Positions 16,753 through 25,079 of a stretch of DNA of 64,000 nucleotides are shown here, piece by piece. Both the position numbers and the translations under genes were made by a program. Under the pieces are notes generated by a model. The model saw only the letters and a program-made list of their open reading frames with translations, was not told the DNA's origin and did not search any database. Source of the stretch: CALLPQ01 sp964392325 (GTDB taxonomy: Bacteria > Pseudomonadota > Alphaproteobacteria > Caulobacterales > Parvularculaceae); assembly GCA_964392325.1 (NCBI GenBank), contig CAYMPJ010000015.1, forward strand, positions 21,936-85,935, written 5' to 3'. Positions within the stretch are counted from its first letter, which is position 1, and every line of letters begins with the position of its first letter.

Positions 16753-17253
16753 TTAAGCGCACTCATTTACGCTAATAACGACCGGATGTTGGTTTGCATT
16801 TGGTGTGGCTTTTTGTGAGTAGGTGCTAAGTGCACTGCCATTTGCACCATCGGTCTTTTGTGCTTCTTTCAATACAGACCCGACAATGCCCTCACTCACT
16901 CTGGTTGCGCCTTCCAGCAATGCAGCTTGTCTGCTGGCAAGACTATTAAACCGCGCGGTAATATCGCGAAGATTAGATAAAAGCTCCCCATTGGTGTTTT
17001 CAATCAGGTGCCGGTTTGCCGCTACTTCGCGGATGGCTTTGGCGTAACTGTTTGCAAGGCGTGCTTTCTCGTCTTGAAGCGGCCCCATCTGGCTGGCTTT
17101 ACTTGAACTGAGAAACTCGTTTTCTTTTGCAAAAATATCTGCCAGCTGAGCGGTGATATCGATCAGATGTTCAATTGTATTTTGTTGATCATGTGTATGC
17201 TGAGCGCTTTCACTTGATTCAGGAGATGTCGTTTCGATTGGTTGGTTTTGCAT
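16753..17253 (-). CDS. flbY: Flagellar protein FlbY
   Basis: This 166-residue soluble, helical protein is third in the flgI-cheL-flbY order known from Caulobacter. The central region (KARLANSYAKAIREVAANRHLI...NGELLSNLRDITARFNS) is a long amphipathic helix resembling FlgN-like chaperones. The C-terminus is polar. Sequence similarity is modest, so the name rests partly on gene order. It starts eight bases after cheL and shares that operon. Confidence 0.7.
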   Translation of the reverse strand: MQNQPIETTSPESSESAQHTHDQQNTIEHLIDITAQLADIFAKENEFLSSSKASQMGPLQDEKARLANSYAKAIREVAANRHLIENTNGELLSNLRDITARFNSLASRQAALLEGATRVSEGIVGSVLKEAQKTDGANGSALSTYSQKATPNANQHPVVISVNECA

Positions 17254-17261
17254 AATGGGAC

Positions 17262-17594
17262 CTATTCTTGTTCAGCCTGAAGGTGAAGCAGGGTAGCTTT
17301 TACTTGATCGGCAATGCCCAGACCGCCGCGCTCAGCGATGGTTTTGGCATATTCTTGTGTGAGCAGGGTTTTAAATGTTTCTGATTGCGGGCCGCCGCCG
17401 GTTAGCTCTGATTGTTCAACGGTTGAAAAAATTGGTTCGAGTAATTGAGCCAGAACAAGGGCTTCAAATTCTTTGGCGGTTTTTTCAATGCGGGTTAGCG
17501 CAGGGTCGGCAAGTTTAGAGAGTTGATCTTCTTGCGGAGCAAAATTTACGGGTGCGATTGTCTGGGGACGGGTTATTTCAGCAAGTGTACTCAT
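17262..17594 (-). CDS. cheL: Rod-binding protein (CheL/FlgJ N-domain type)
   Basis: A 110-residue protein with KTAKEFEALVLAQLLEPIFSTV and a GGGPQSETFKTLLTQEYAKTIAERGGLGIADQV segment is the single-domain counterpart of the FlgJ N-terminal rod-binding domain. The muramidase domain of enterobacterial FlgJ is missing, as is normal in alphaproteobacteria. It would cap or assemble the flagellar rod in the periplasm. The gene directly abuts flgI, with the start one base after the flgI stop. Confidence 0.88.
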   Translation of the reverse strand: MSTLAEITRPQTIAPVNFAPQEDQLSKLADPALTRIEKTAKEFEALVLAQLLEPIFSTVEQSELTGGGPQSETFKTLLTQEYAKTIAERGGLGIADQVKATLLHLQAEQE

Positions 17595-18731
17595 CTAGCG
17601 CACCACAATATCGGCTTGAAGGGCGCCAGCAGCTTTGATGGCCTCAAGGATTGAAGTCATATCGCGCGGGCCAACGCCCAGAGCGTTTAGGCCATCGACA
17701 AGATCGCGAAGCCGCACAGAACCATCAACGATCTGAAGCTTTCCAATCGGTTCGGCAATTTCAATATCTGTGCGGGGAACAAAAACAGTCTCACCGGAAT
17801 CGGAAAAAGGGGCTATTGGTTGGCTGGGAATAGGCTCTTCGGTTATTGAAATTGCCAGACTGCCCTGTGCAATTGCAACAGTCGACACTCTGACATCATC
17901 GCTGATGACGACGACGCCAGAAGCTTCATCAATGATTACTCGCGCCGTTTGGTCTGGCGCAACGGGCAATCCTTCGATCTGGCTGATCAAGTTCACCATA
18001 TTGCCGGGAAAGTTGGCCGGGCGATTTATGGTGAGCGTGCCGGGATCAGTGACAATGGCGCTGCCTTCCGCGATGGCCTGATTAATCGCGAGGGCCATGC
18101 GCGAAGCGGTCGTGAAATCCGGGTTTCTAAGGGCGAGGCGAATTGACTGACGGCTAACAAGATCATAGGCCAGCTCCCGTTCGACAACCGCGCCATTGGC
18201 AATACGGCCATTGGTGGAAACGCCCTCGGTTATGGAAGCGGCCTGACCACGCGCCGAAAAGCCATTAACGGCCACTGATCCTTGGGCAACAGCATAGACT
18301 TCGTTATCGGCGCCATAGAGGGGGGTGACCAGCAATGTTCCGCCGCGAAGGGATTCCGCATCTCCAAGCGCACTCACCGAGACATCAAGATGGGCGCCCC
18401 CGGTAGCAAAAGCGGGCAAGTTCGCAGTGACCATCACAGCCGCGATATTATCGGTATCGACAAATTCAGAGCGGATATTGACGCCTAATCGCTCAAGCAT
18501 GGAAACGAGACTTTCGCGTGTGAAAGGCGTGTTGCGTATGCGATCACCAGTACCGGGCAGGCCGACAACCAACCCATATCCGACCAGCATATTTTCCCGC
18601 ACGCCCTCAACATTGGCGAGATCCTTGATGCGCGATTGTCCATAAGCTGCTGGAATCAAGGCCAATGAGGCGAGTAGGCTTATCAATAAAACGCCATTAA
18701 GCGGGGAAAACTTGTCTCGGAACAGGGCCAT
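17595..18731 (-). CDS. flgI: Flagellar P-ring protein FlgI
   Basis: FlgI forms the P-ring around the flagellar rod in the peptidoglycan layer. The 378 residues start with a signal peptide (LLISLLASLALIPAAYG) and continue SRIKDLANVEGVRENMLVGYGLVVGL, PGTGDRIRNTPFT, DVSVSALGDAESLRGGTLL and DVRVSTVAIAQGSL, with the end LRDLVDGLNALGVGPRDM. All are classic FlgI signatures and length is normal. A sigma-54 type promoter lies about 50 bases upstream. It heads flgI-cheL-flbY, opposite fliX. Confidence 0.96.
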   Translation of the reverse strand: MALFRDKFSPLNGVLLISLLASLALIPAAYGQSRIKDLANVEGVRENMLVGYGLVVGLPGTGDRIRNTPFTRESLVSMLERLGVNIRSEFVDTDNIAAVMVTANLPAFATGGAHLDVSVSALGDAESLRGGTLLVTPLYGADNEVYAVAQGSVAVNGFSARGQAASITEGVSTNGRIANGAVVERELAYDLVSRQSIRLALRNPDFTTASRMALAINQAIAEGSAIVTDPGTLTINRPANFPGNMVNLISQIEGLPVAPDQTARVIIDEASGVVVISDDVRVSTVAIAQGSLAISITEEPIPSQPIAPFSDSGETVFVPRTDIEIAEPIGKLQIVDGSVRLRDLVDGLNALGVGPRDMTSILEAIKAAGALQADIVVR

Positions 18732-18777
18732 TTATCACCAAATACACATACAAAAATTCAATACTTGCGATATTCAA

Positions 18778-18794
18778 TTGCGAAGCTTGTGCCA
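18778..18794 (-). promoter_or_regulatory. Sigma-54 promoter of flgI operon
   Basis: Read on the minus strand, TGGCAC then AAGCTT then CGCAA gives GG-N10-GC with the exact -24 element and a one-mismatch -12 (TCGCA for TTGCA). The GC is about 50 bases upstream of the flgI ATG. Middle flagellar operons in Caulobacter are sigma-54 dependent, controlled by FlbD with FliX, so position and regulator agree. Confidence 0.7.
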
Positions 18795-18981
18795 TTTTCA
18801 ATGAGCGCGGATAATGCCATTTAAAACAATGAGTTAGTTTGTTTTTCCTTATTTATTGAGGGGCCTTGAAAGGGCAGCGCGGGAGCAAAACTGCACTTAC
18901 TGCCGGGAACAATTTGCCTACTTAACCAAACCTTAGCCAAAACCCTTTAGACCTCAGGGATCAGCAAAGGGAATGCGATCT

Positions 18982-19407
18982 ATGCGAGTTGCACCGAACA
19001 ATCAAATTGCCGTTGCAGGGCGTGCGAAATCCGGAAAAACCCGCTCAAACGGCGCGTTTACGGTGTCTTCTCTATCGAGTGAGGCGATCAACACAAATCA
19101 GGAAGTTGCATCGCCAGTGAGTTTGGAGGCCTTGGTTGCGCTGCAATCAGGAAAGGGCTCTCGTGATGAAGCCTCGCAGGAGGGGGTGGACTGGTCAAAC
19201 AATGTCTTAGACAGGTTGGAGACGCTCCAACGCGATATTCTCCTTGGCCGCATCTCGCTCACGGGCTTGCAGGAGATAGAGAACACCATAAGCCGGACTC
19301 TCAAAAACCACGATGATCCGGCATTAAACGCCATACAAGCACAAATCCTGCTACGCGCCAGAGTAGAACTTGCCAAGCTGGAACACCAGCCATCGACAGA
19401 AGAGTAG
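18982..19407 (+). CDS. fliX: Class II flagellar assembly regulator FliX
   Basis: FliX couples completion of early flagellar structures to the sigma-54 activator FlbD in Caulobacter. This 141-residue protein starts MRVAPNNQIAV and has a disordered N-terminal third. The conserved body SLEALVALQSG...VLDRLETLQRDILLGRISLTGL and ...RARVELAKLEHQ follows. ATG 18982 has AAAGGG at a proper distance; ATG 18973 lies too close to it. It is divergent from flgI, as in Caulobacter. FlbD is outside the window. Confidence 0.88.
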   Translation: MRVAPNNQIAVAGRAKSGKTRSNGAFTVSSLSSEAINTNQEVASPVSLEALVALQSGKGSRDEASQEGVDWSNNVLDRLETLQRDILLGRISLTGLQEIENTISRTLKNHDDPALNAIQAQILLRARVELAKLEHQPSTEE

Positions 19408-19649
19408 TCTAGGCCTGATTTGGGCTGGGGGGATAAAACAGGGCGTGCACACAAAAAGTTGTAGAAATGCCCGAATATTTGAATTTCCTTTAGAGGCAAT
19501 TTTTTATAATGAATTTGTAACATGAATCGGCTATGTCGCTCTGAAGGTTAGGGCATCAATAATCTGGTCATACCAATTCGGTGAGATCGGACACAGATTG
19601 GAACTCAAGGGGTCTTTTAGATCAGATCCAATTTCACAGGAGTAAAAAT

Positions 19650-20066
19650 ATGTCAGCTGTAAGCGCGGACGCGTATCGTCCCACTGATAAAGAGCCTTTT
19701 ATGAATGAGAACCAATTGGATTATTTTCGTAAAAAGCTCCTTGATTGGAAATCTGATATTATGCGCGACAGCCGCAATACTTTGGACAATCTGGCAGAAG
19801 ATACCAATACGCTGGCCGATGTTGCCGATCGAGCATCCAGCGAAACCGATAAAGCGCTGGAGCTTCGTACAAGGGACCGGCAACGCAAACTTATTTCCAA
19901 GATCGATGCCGCTTTGCGCCGGATTGAAACCGGTGAATATGGCTATTGCGAGGAAACCGGCGACCCGATCAGTTTGAAGCGCCTTGAAGCGCGCCCGATC
20001 GCAACCCTGTCACTGGAAGCCCAGGAACGCCATGAGCGTGCCGAGAAAGTTCATCGCGACGATTAA
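19650..20066 (+). CDS. dksA: RNA polymerase-binding transcription factor DksA
   Basis: DksA enters the RNA polymerase secondary channel and, with ppGpp, tunes rRNA and amino acid promoters. The 138 residues have the coiled-coil DYFRKKLLDWKSDIMRDS...ADVADRASSETDKALELRTRDRQRKLISKI, with the Asp and Ala of the finger tip. The globular part is IETGEYGYCEETGDPISLKRLEARP. Only one of the four zinc cysteines remains (CEET, then ATLSLEAQERHE), a form usual in alphaproteobacteria. ATG 19650 has a strong AGGAG; an upstream in-frame start at 19581 is rejected. Confidence 0.94.
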   Translation: MSAVSADAYRPTDKEPFMNENQLDYFRKKLLDWKSDIMRDSRNTLDNLAEDTNTLADVADRASSETDKALELRTRDRQRKLISKIDAALRRIETGEYGYCEETGDPISLKRLEARPIATLSLEAQERHERAEKVHRDD

Positions 20067-20177
20067 ATGTCAAGGAATACCAAATTGTTCGCTGCTTTGC
20101 GACGCGATTTTCTAGGACATGCCCTCGACAAACAGTTTAAATCTGGCTAAATGCCACCTCCTTTGCTCCTCAAATTA

Positions 20178-20252
<75 letters not shown>

Positions 20253-20263
20253 CGAGCCGAGAC

Positions 20264-20397
20264 CGTTTGCGAAGCAAACGCAGCTCTGGCGAGATTGAGA
20301 TTGTTCCACACCCCAAAAATTTAGAATTGGTATTCTCTTTTTTTCGCTCGCGAATAATCGCTTCGCGATATTCTTCGCGGGGGCGGGCTGACCGCCC
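20264..20397 (+). repeat. Cluster of hairpins downstream of tRNA-Thr
   Basis: Three inverted repeats follow the tRNA: CGTTTGC-GAA-GCAAACG (20264-20280), a CGAATAATCGC-type palindrome near 20350-20378, and GGGCGG-GCTGA-CCGCCC (20381-20397). A run of seven T at about 20337-20343 lies among them. They may process or terminate the tRNA transcript. None is a textbook terminator. Confidence 0.55.
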
Positions 20398-20425
20398 GAG
20401 CTGCGACCGCGGCTTTGGAATAAGT

Positions 20426-21124
20426 TTAGACTTTGATAACCGGCGCAAAGATCGTTTCAAAACTGTCTTGCAGGGCTGCGTCCAGCTCGTCCATTGTTAC
20501 CGGCAATCCCAGATCGACCATCGATGTGACGCCGAGGCCCTGTTCATCGATCCCACACGGAACGATCCCTGAAAAATGCGATAAGTCTGGCTCTACATTT
20601 ATTGAAATGCCATGAAAGCTAACCCATCGGCGAATACGCACGCCTATTGCCGCGATTTTATCTTCACGGGTCGGACCGCCCGGCTGTGTGCGATCAACCC
20701 ACACCCCGACCCGGCCAGCGCGCTGCTCTGCATCAATATTGAAGGTGCCAAGGGTTGAAATCACAAGCTCTTCCAGCCCTTGCACAAATTTACGCACATC
20801 GCGCCCGCGCTTGGTCAAATCCAGCATAACATAAACGACCCGTTGGCCGGGACCATGATAAGTATACTGACCACCACGCGCAGAAGGATAGACAGGAAAA
20901 TCGGATGAAAGCAGGTCCTGCGCCTTCGCGCTCGTCCCCGCCGTATAGAGCGCTGGATGTTCTAGCAGCCAAATGCATTCTGCGGCTTCGCCGCGATGGA
21001 TTTCGCCCGCGCGTTTTTCCATAAAGGCAACCGCTTCTTCATAATCGGTTAACCCGCTGCTGACCCGCCATTCAACGGGTGAAGCGGCGTAGATAGGGGA
21101 AGGAGTGATGGAATTGGCTGACAT
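20426..21124 (-). CDS. lipB: Lipoyl(octanoyl) transferase
   Basis: LipB moves octanoyl from acyl carrier protein to the lipoyl domains of 2-oxoacid dehydrogenases and GcvH. The 232 residues contain LLEHPALYTAG, the substrate-pocket motif RGGQYTYHGPGQRVVY, catalytic Lys156 in REDKIAAIGVRI and catalytic Cys190 in GIVPCGI. WVSFHGISINV lies between them. Length is normal for alphaproteobacteria. lipA is not in the window. It is divergent from the fliN-like gene. Confidence 0.95.
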   Translation of the reverse strand: MSANSITPSPIYAASPVEWRVSSGLTDYEEAVAFMEKRAGEIHRGEAAECIWLLEHPALYTAGTSAKAQDLLSSDFPVYPSARGGQYTYHGPGQRVVYVMLDLTKRGRDVRKFVQGLEELVISTLGTFNIDAEQRAGRVGVWVDRTQPGGPTREDKIAAIGVRIRRWVSFHGISINVEPDLSHFSGIVPCGIDEQGLGVTSMVDLGLPVTMDELDAALQDSFETIFAPVIKV

Positions 21125-21231
21125 GGAGAATGAACTTAAAATATAACTTTGGTGATCTGGTTAACCGGAAACTAATCTCTATCGGAGAAGCTATCTGTGG
21201 ATGAGTATAGTGGTAATCGGGACATAGACCC

Positions 21232-21483
21232 ATGGCAATGATGGATGGACTTTTTGTTGATGTAAAAATCGTGATAGGAGAGGCGCAAATGCCCCTATCC
21301 GAGATTTTACAATTGGGGCGAGGCGCTGTGATCATGCTGGACAGCGCAAATTCGGGAATTGAATATAGCGATAGCGACCCCATCGATGCGCCGCTGCGGG
21401 TTGAAGCCAATGGCAAAGCCATCGCCAATGCCCATGTGGTTTTGCGCGGCGAAGATGTCGCCGTTGAGCTGAGCGCTCTTTAA
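21232..21483 (+). CDS. fliN: Flagellar motor switch protein FliN, short form
   Basis: This 83-residue protein is essentially one SpoA (FliM/FliN C-terminal) domain: DVKIVIGEAQMPLSEILQLGRGAVIMLD, DAPLRVEANGKAIANAHVVLRGEDVAVEL. In the C-ring this domain, with FliM, sets rotation direction. The N-terminal extension of longer FliN is absent. The gene stands alone between lipB and a hypothetical gene rather than beside fliM or fliO-fliP, which is about 4 kb away. A FliN-like accessory role cannot be excluded. Confidence 0.82.
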   Translation: MAMMDGLFVDVKIVIGEAQMPLSEILQLGRGAVIMLDSANSGIEYSDSDPIDAPLRVEANGKAIANAHVVLRGEDVAVELSAL

Positions 21484-21549
21484 GCGTTACTCGCTATCTA
21501 AAAACCAGACTTTAGCTCAAAAGCTTCCCTTTTTAAGGACGACCTTGTG

Positions 21550-22263
21550 TTAATTGGGCGGTGCCCGAGACGGCTTGTGGGGTGGTGGTGTTTTTCTCGG
21601 CTCTATTGGTTGTGTTTTAAGGTTCGGGAAATTTTGGCTCATATTGGCGTGATAATCTTCAAGGATCACTCTTTGAAAAGGCCTATCCAGATCTGAATGA
21701 TCATTTGGCGCGGTATTTTTTATGATACCGGATTGGGGTACGGGCGCATCGGTGTTTTTGTGTCGCGCAATTTTGATATTATCCGCAGCGTCCTCGCCCT
21801 CATCTGACAATTCATCGCCAAACTCTTGTGAAAAATCCTCTAAATAGTTTTCATCAGAATTTTCCGGAAAATCATCTGTGTAAAGATCTTCAAAGGCCGG
21901 GATTGGGCCAGCGGTGCCAGAGGCATCAGGGGCGCCAGAGAAAGGCTTAAACGGGTTTTCGAATTTGGGTGCAGGTTTTCCGGTACGCAACCGTTCAATA
22001 ACCTGATGGGCCCATATCGCACGGGACATGTTTTCCATCCCTTGTGTGAACGGTGATTTTACCCGCCGCATTTTAGGGGAAGCCGTGCCGCCATTATGGG
22101 CATATGCCATTGAGCGTGCGCATTCCCCCGCTTCCTCGGCCAGATCAAGGGTTAAAAGCGAGAGCCGCTGATAGCGCTCCATACGCGCTTGTTCGAATGA
22201 GGACTCATCGCCATCATCAGAACTGTTGAGTTGCGGAGTATATGCGTAATTTTCGCTTTCCAT
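21550..22263 (-). CDS. Hypothetical acidic protein
   Basis: A cytosolic protein of 237 residues that I do not recognise. Residues ~25-100 look folded and helical (RMERYQRLSLLTLDLAEEAG, then RAIWAHQVIERLRTG). The rest is disordered, first acidic (DLYTDDFPENSDENYLEDF) and then Pro-rich at the end (KTPPPHKPSRAPP). ATG 22263 is chosen; GTG 22272 is an alternative, and neither has a clear ribosome site. It converges with fliN and lies upstream of a palindromic repeat element. Confidence 0.6.
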   Translation of the reverse strand: MESENYAYTPQLNSSDDGDESSFEQARMERYQRLSLLTLDLAEEAGECARSMAYAHNGGTASPKMRRVKSPFTQGMENMSRAIWAHQVIERLRTGKPAPKFENPFKPFSGAPDASGTAGPIPAFEDLYTDDFPENSDENYLEDFSQEFGDELSDEGEDAADNIKIARHKNTDAPVPQSGIIKNTAPNDHSDLDRPFQRVILEDYHANMSQNFPNLKTQPIEPRKTPPPHKPSRAPPN

Positions 22264-22348
22264 AAAGTGCACTATAGGGCCACATCAACAGGCGGGGATT
22301 ACTTTTTTTAAGGCTGGAGTTTTGTTGTTTTTGGAATTTTCCCTGATT

Positions 22349-22432
22349 GTCATCCCCGGATAAGCGGGGATCCACGCGTAAAATCGAATGGTGAGGGTGC
22401 TTTTTATGGATTCCCGCTTTCGCGGGAATGAC
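22349..22432. repeat. Dispersed palindromic repeat, copy 1
   Basis: GTCATCCCCGGATAAGCGGGGATCC at the left and GGATTCCCGC-TTTC-GCGGGAATGAC at the right form two hairpins facing each other. The outer ends GTCAT/ATGAC are inverted. The same element recurs near 44.5, 47.2 and (half) 51.9 kb. It sits between two convergent or tandem genes, as REP-like elements do. Confidence 0.85.
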
Positions 22433-22462
22433 AGCCAAGAACAGGGACGCCAGCCTACACCA

Positions 22463-23137
22463 TCAACGACAGTTAAAAGTCACAACGAAATTATTCGCCG
22501 GCATATCGACAATCTGGTCAAGATCTAACCCCGCCTTTTTTGCTAACGGGAGTATATCATTTTCCAGATCTCGCACGCCCCATGAGGGATCGCGCCCGCG
22601 CAGGCTTTCATCAAAGTCGGCATTGGAGGAAGATATATGTTTTCCATTTCTGGAAAATGGTCCGTACAAAAATAATTTTCCGCGAGATTGCAATAAACGT
22701 CCGGCCCCGGCAAATAGCCCTTTGACGGCTTCATATGGCGCGATGTGGATCATGTTTATCGACACCAATCCGTCAAATTTTGATGTTTCTATCTCTCCCC
22801 AATGGTCGCTTATTACATCGATAGAATGAGGGCTGTTCATATTTTTGAGGCCGGCATGATTAATCCATGCAGAGATTGAGCACCGGGACTTAAAATCCGG
22901 GTCACCGCTGTGCCAATGAATATCGGGGAGTGCCGAGGCGATATGAACGCCGTGCTCGCCAGAACCGGAACCGACCTCTAAAATTTTTCCGGTTTTCGGC
23001 ATGAGGGAAAGATAAGTGTCACGGATAAAGTCGCGGTTTCGAGCCGCTGATGGAGAGAAGAGGCGCTCCCCCTCAAGGGTTCTTGCTTCCAGGGCGATCT
23101 TTTTTCCGTCGCTACCGGTTTGATAGTCGTCACTCAT
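22463..23137 (-). CDS. DUF938 family SAM-dependent methyltransferase
   Basis: This 224-residue Rossmann-fold protein has FSPSAARNRDFIRDTYL and the SAM-binding ILEVGSGSGEHGVHIASALP. SINMIHIAPYEAVKGLFAGAG, LFLYGPFSRNGKH and WGVRDLEND follow, with MPANN near the end. This series is the DUF938 signature. The substrate is unknown for the family. It lies ten bases downstream of the SYLF gene stop in the same direction. Confidence 0.85.
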   Translation of the reverse strand: MSDDYQTGSDGKKIALEARTLEGERLFSPSAARNRDFIRDTYLSLMPKTGKILEVGSGSGEHGVHIASALPDIHWHSGDPDFKSRCSISAWINHAGLKNMNSPHSIDVISDHWGEIETSKFDGLVSINMIHIAPYEAVKGLFAGAGRLLQSRGKLFLYGPFSRNGKHISSSNADFDESLRGRDPSWGVRDLENDILPLAKKAGLDLDQIVDMPANNFVVTFNCR

Positions 23138-23146
23138 GCGGGCTGG

Positions 23147-24696
23147 CTAGTTTGAGGGAGCGAGCGGCGCCCCGTAAATCGCATCATCGTCATATACGGG
23201 TTCTTTATAGATATTATCCTCATAGACCCCATCGCGATAGATACTGCGATTATCGGTATTGGTGTTTGGATAAGGAGTGGAGCCCGGATAATAAGGCTCT
23301 CTGGTTGCAACCGGCTGTTCTGGGCTTCTTGTCAGACTTCCGTTAGTTGACAGGGTAGTAACCGGGCCATCCAGTGGGGGAACAGAGCTAGATGTAATTG
23401 TTCCCTGATTATAGCTGCCTGATGAATAGCTATCTTGATAGGATGTGCCTGATGAATAGCTGTCTTGAGAATAGCTATTTGGGGAATAGCTATCTTGCGA
23501 GTAACTGTCTTGGGTATAGCTATCTTGCGAGTAATTGTCTTGGGTATAGCTATCTTGAGAGTAACTATTTGAGGGGTAACTTCCTTGAGAATAACTGTCT
23601 TGCGAGTAACTATCCTGAGAATAGCTATNNNNNNNNNNNNNNNNNNNNNNNNNNNNNNNNNNNNNNNNNNNNNNNNNNNNNNNNNNNNNNNNNNNNNNNN
23701 NNNNNNNNNNNNNNNNNNNNNNNNNNNNGAGTAACTATCCTGAGAATAGCTATCTTGGGAATAACTCTCCGGGTTTTTGCGGTTCCATGTGTTAGTGCGA
23801 TTGTAAATTCGCCCAGTGCCGGAGGTTCCTTCATTGTATGAGGAACCATTTTCCGAATTTAAAACACGGGAACCTTGAACAGTGTCCTGCCTTGAATATT
23901 GCGAAGAAATGTTCTCGGCAGTTGCCGTAGATCTGGATTGAATTCTATTGGCAACATGAACCTCATGCCGGTTTGCCAAATTCAAAGCCATATCGCGCAA
24001 CGGGAGCGATGATGGATTATCCTGAACACCCTTATAAACAATGTCGACGGGCGTCACAGCTGCGCCGTAATATGCATGATTGAGCTTGTGGCGAATTTTG
24101 AGCAGGCTGCCTTCAAGGCTTAGGCCACCATATAAACCGCGAGAGCGACTAAAGGCGAGTATATCTGCGGTTTTGGCTTTTGCGCCAATGCCCACCGGAC
24201 CGGCAGCAATCGAGATATCACCGCCAAGCTTGGCGTTCGATGAAAGGATGCGTTCTTTACCGCGATTGGTCATGGCGAGAAGTACAAGTTCAGAAACTTC
24301 GCCGCCAGCTTGTAAACCAAAAGAAACCGAGCCGAGGGTCAAAAAGGTTGGACCGGACCATGACCCATCTGCATTTCTGGCAACCATCACCGCATCTCCT
24401 GCAGAGCCGCCGAAAATAAAACCGGCGCGCGCAGATCGGGGAACGATTATAATCGCATGGGCATTTTCGGCAGTCTTCCACAAGCCGGTGAAATCTGAAT
24501 CCTCGACAAAATAGCGTAGGCTATCGGCGGCCTTGCGTACCAGTCGTTCCGATTTTTCCTTACGGTCTGCGCTCAATGCGGGTTGCGATACCAGAGCAAT
24601 AAAGAGCCCGGCATAAGTCGCATAACGCATGAAAACTTTTGCGAAGCTAAAAAGTTTAGAGCGTTTGTCGGCTATATTTGAGAGTATCAGTCCCAT
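23147..24696 (-). CDS. SYLF (Ysc84) lipid-binding protein with Ser-Tyr-Ser-Gln-Asp repeat tail; interrupted by assembly gap
   Basis: The N-terminus has a signal-like stretch (YATYAGLFIALVSQPALSA). Residues ~45-235 form a SYLF domain (SERLVRKAADSLRYFVED, AIIIVPRSARAGFIFGGSAGD, FGLQAGGEVSELVLLAMTN, GPVGIGAKAKTADILAFSRS, LYGGLSLEG), a fold that binds phosphoinositides or membranes in its founding members. After a Ser/Asn-rich linker, tandem pentads SYSQD begin just before the N gap. After it, in the corrected frame, 15 more pentads (SYSQD, SYTQD, SYPSN, SYSSG) lead into a Pro/Tyr-rich end terminating at 23147. The placeholder gap shifts the frame, so naive translation past it is wrong. ATG 24696 has GGAAGG nine bases upstream. 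Confidence 0.85.
23629..23728. other. Assembly gap (100 N) inside pentapeptide repeats
   Basis: Exactly 100 N, a conventional placeholder, flanked on both sides by the same 15-bp tandem repeats. To restore the reading frame and repeat register the true missing length should be 5 plus a multiple of 15 bases. Confidence 0.97.
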
Positions 24697-25079
24697 GATT
24701 AAAAACCTTCCATTCCCATAAGGGAGCCAAAACTGCGATTAGAAATTCTTGTAATTACCAATAGCTGTAAATCATTGAAATTGCGAGTAAGTTTCGAATC
24801 ACTTTTGCGGGAATAATAAGCGCAAAATGTCTGGGTTTGAATAGCAATTTTCAACGCTTCACCGGATTTCATAAACAACTCACATCATTGGTTGTGCTCC
24901 GTCGCAGCCATATCCTTCAACGATATCAATATAACTATGATGATTGCAGTATTTTAGGGCAGTTGCGCGCGTTTTCTAGTGAATTTTTGCTTATCTTGCG
25001 CACGTAATCGAAGTATAGCGTGTTAGCTATGGGTGAATTTTTCACCTGTTGGTTTATTTTCACACGCCCCTTACACGGA
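24697..25079. other. Intergenic region between SYLF gene and fliP
   Basis: 383 bases with no supported gene. A short GGTGAA-TTT-TTCACC hairpin lies near 25030-25050, downstream of fliP, without a T run on the fliP strand. Otherwise nothing stands out. Confidence 0.4.

Noticed and set aside
23398..23841. Plus-strand open frame spanning the N gap
   Set aside because: It is the complement of the SYSQD repeats; a reading frame across 100 placeholder N has no meaning.
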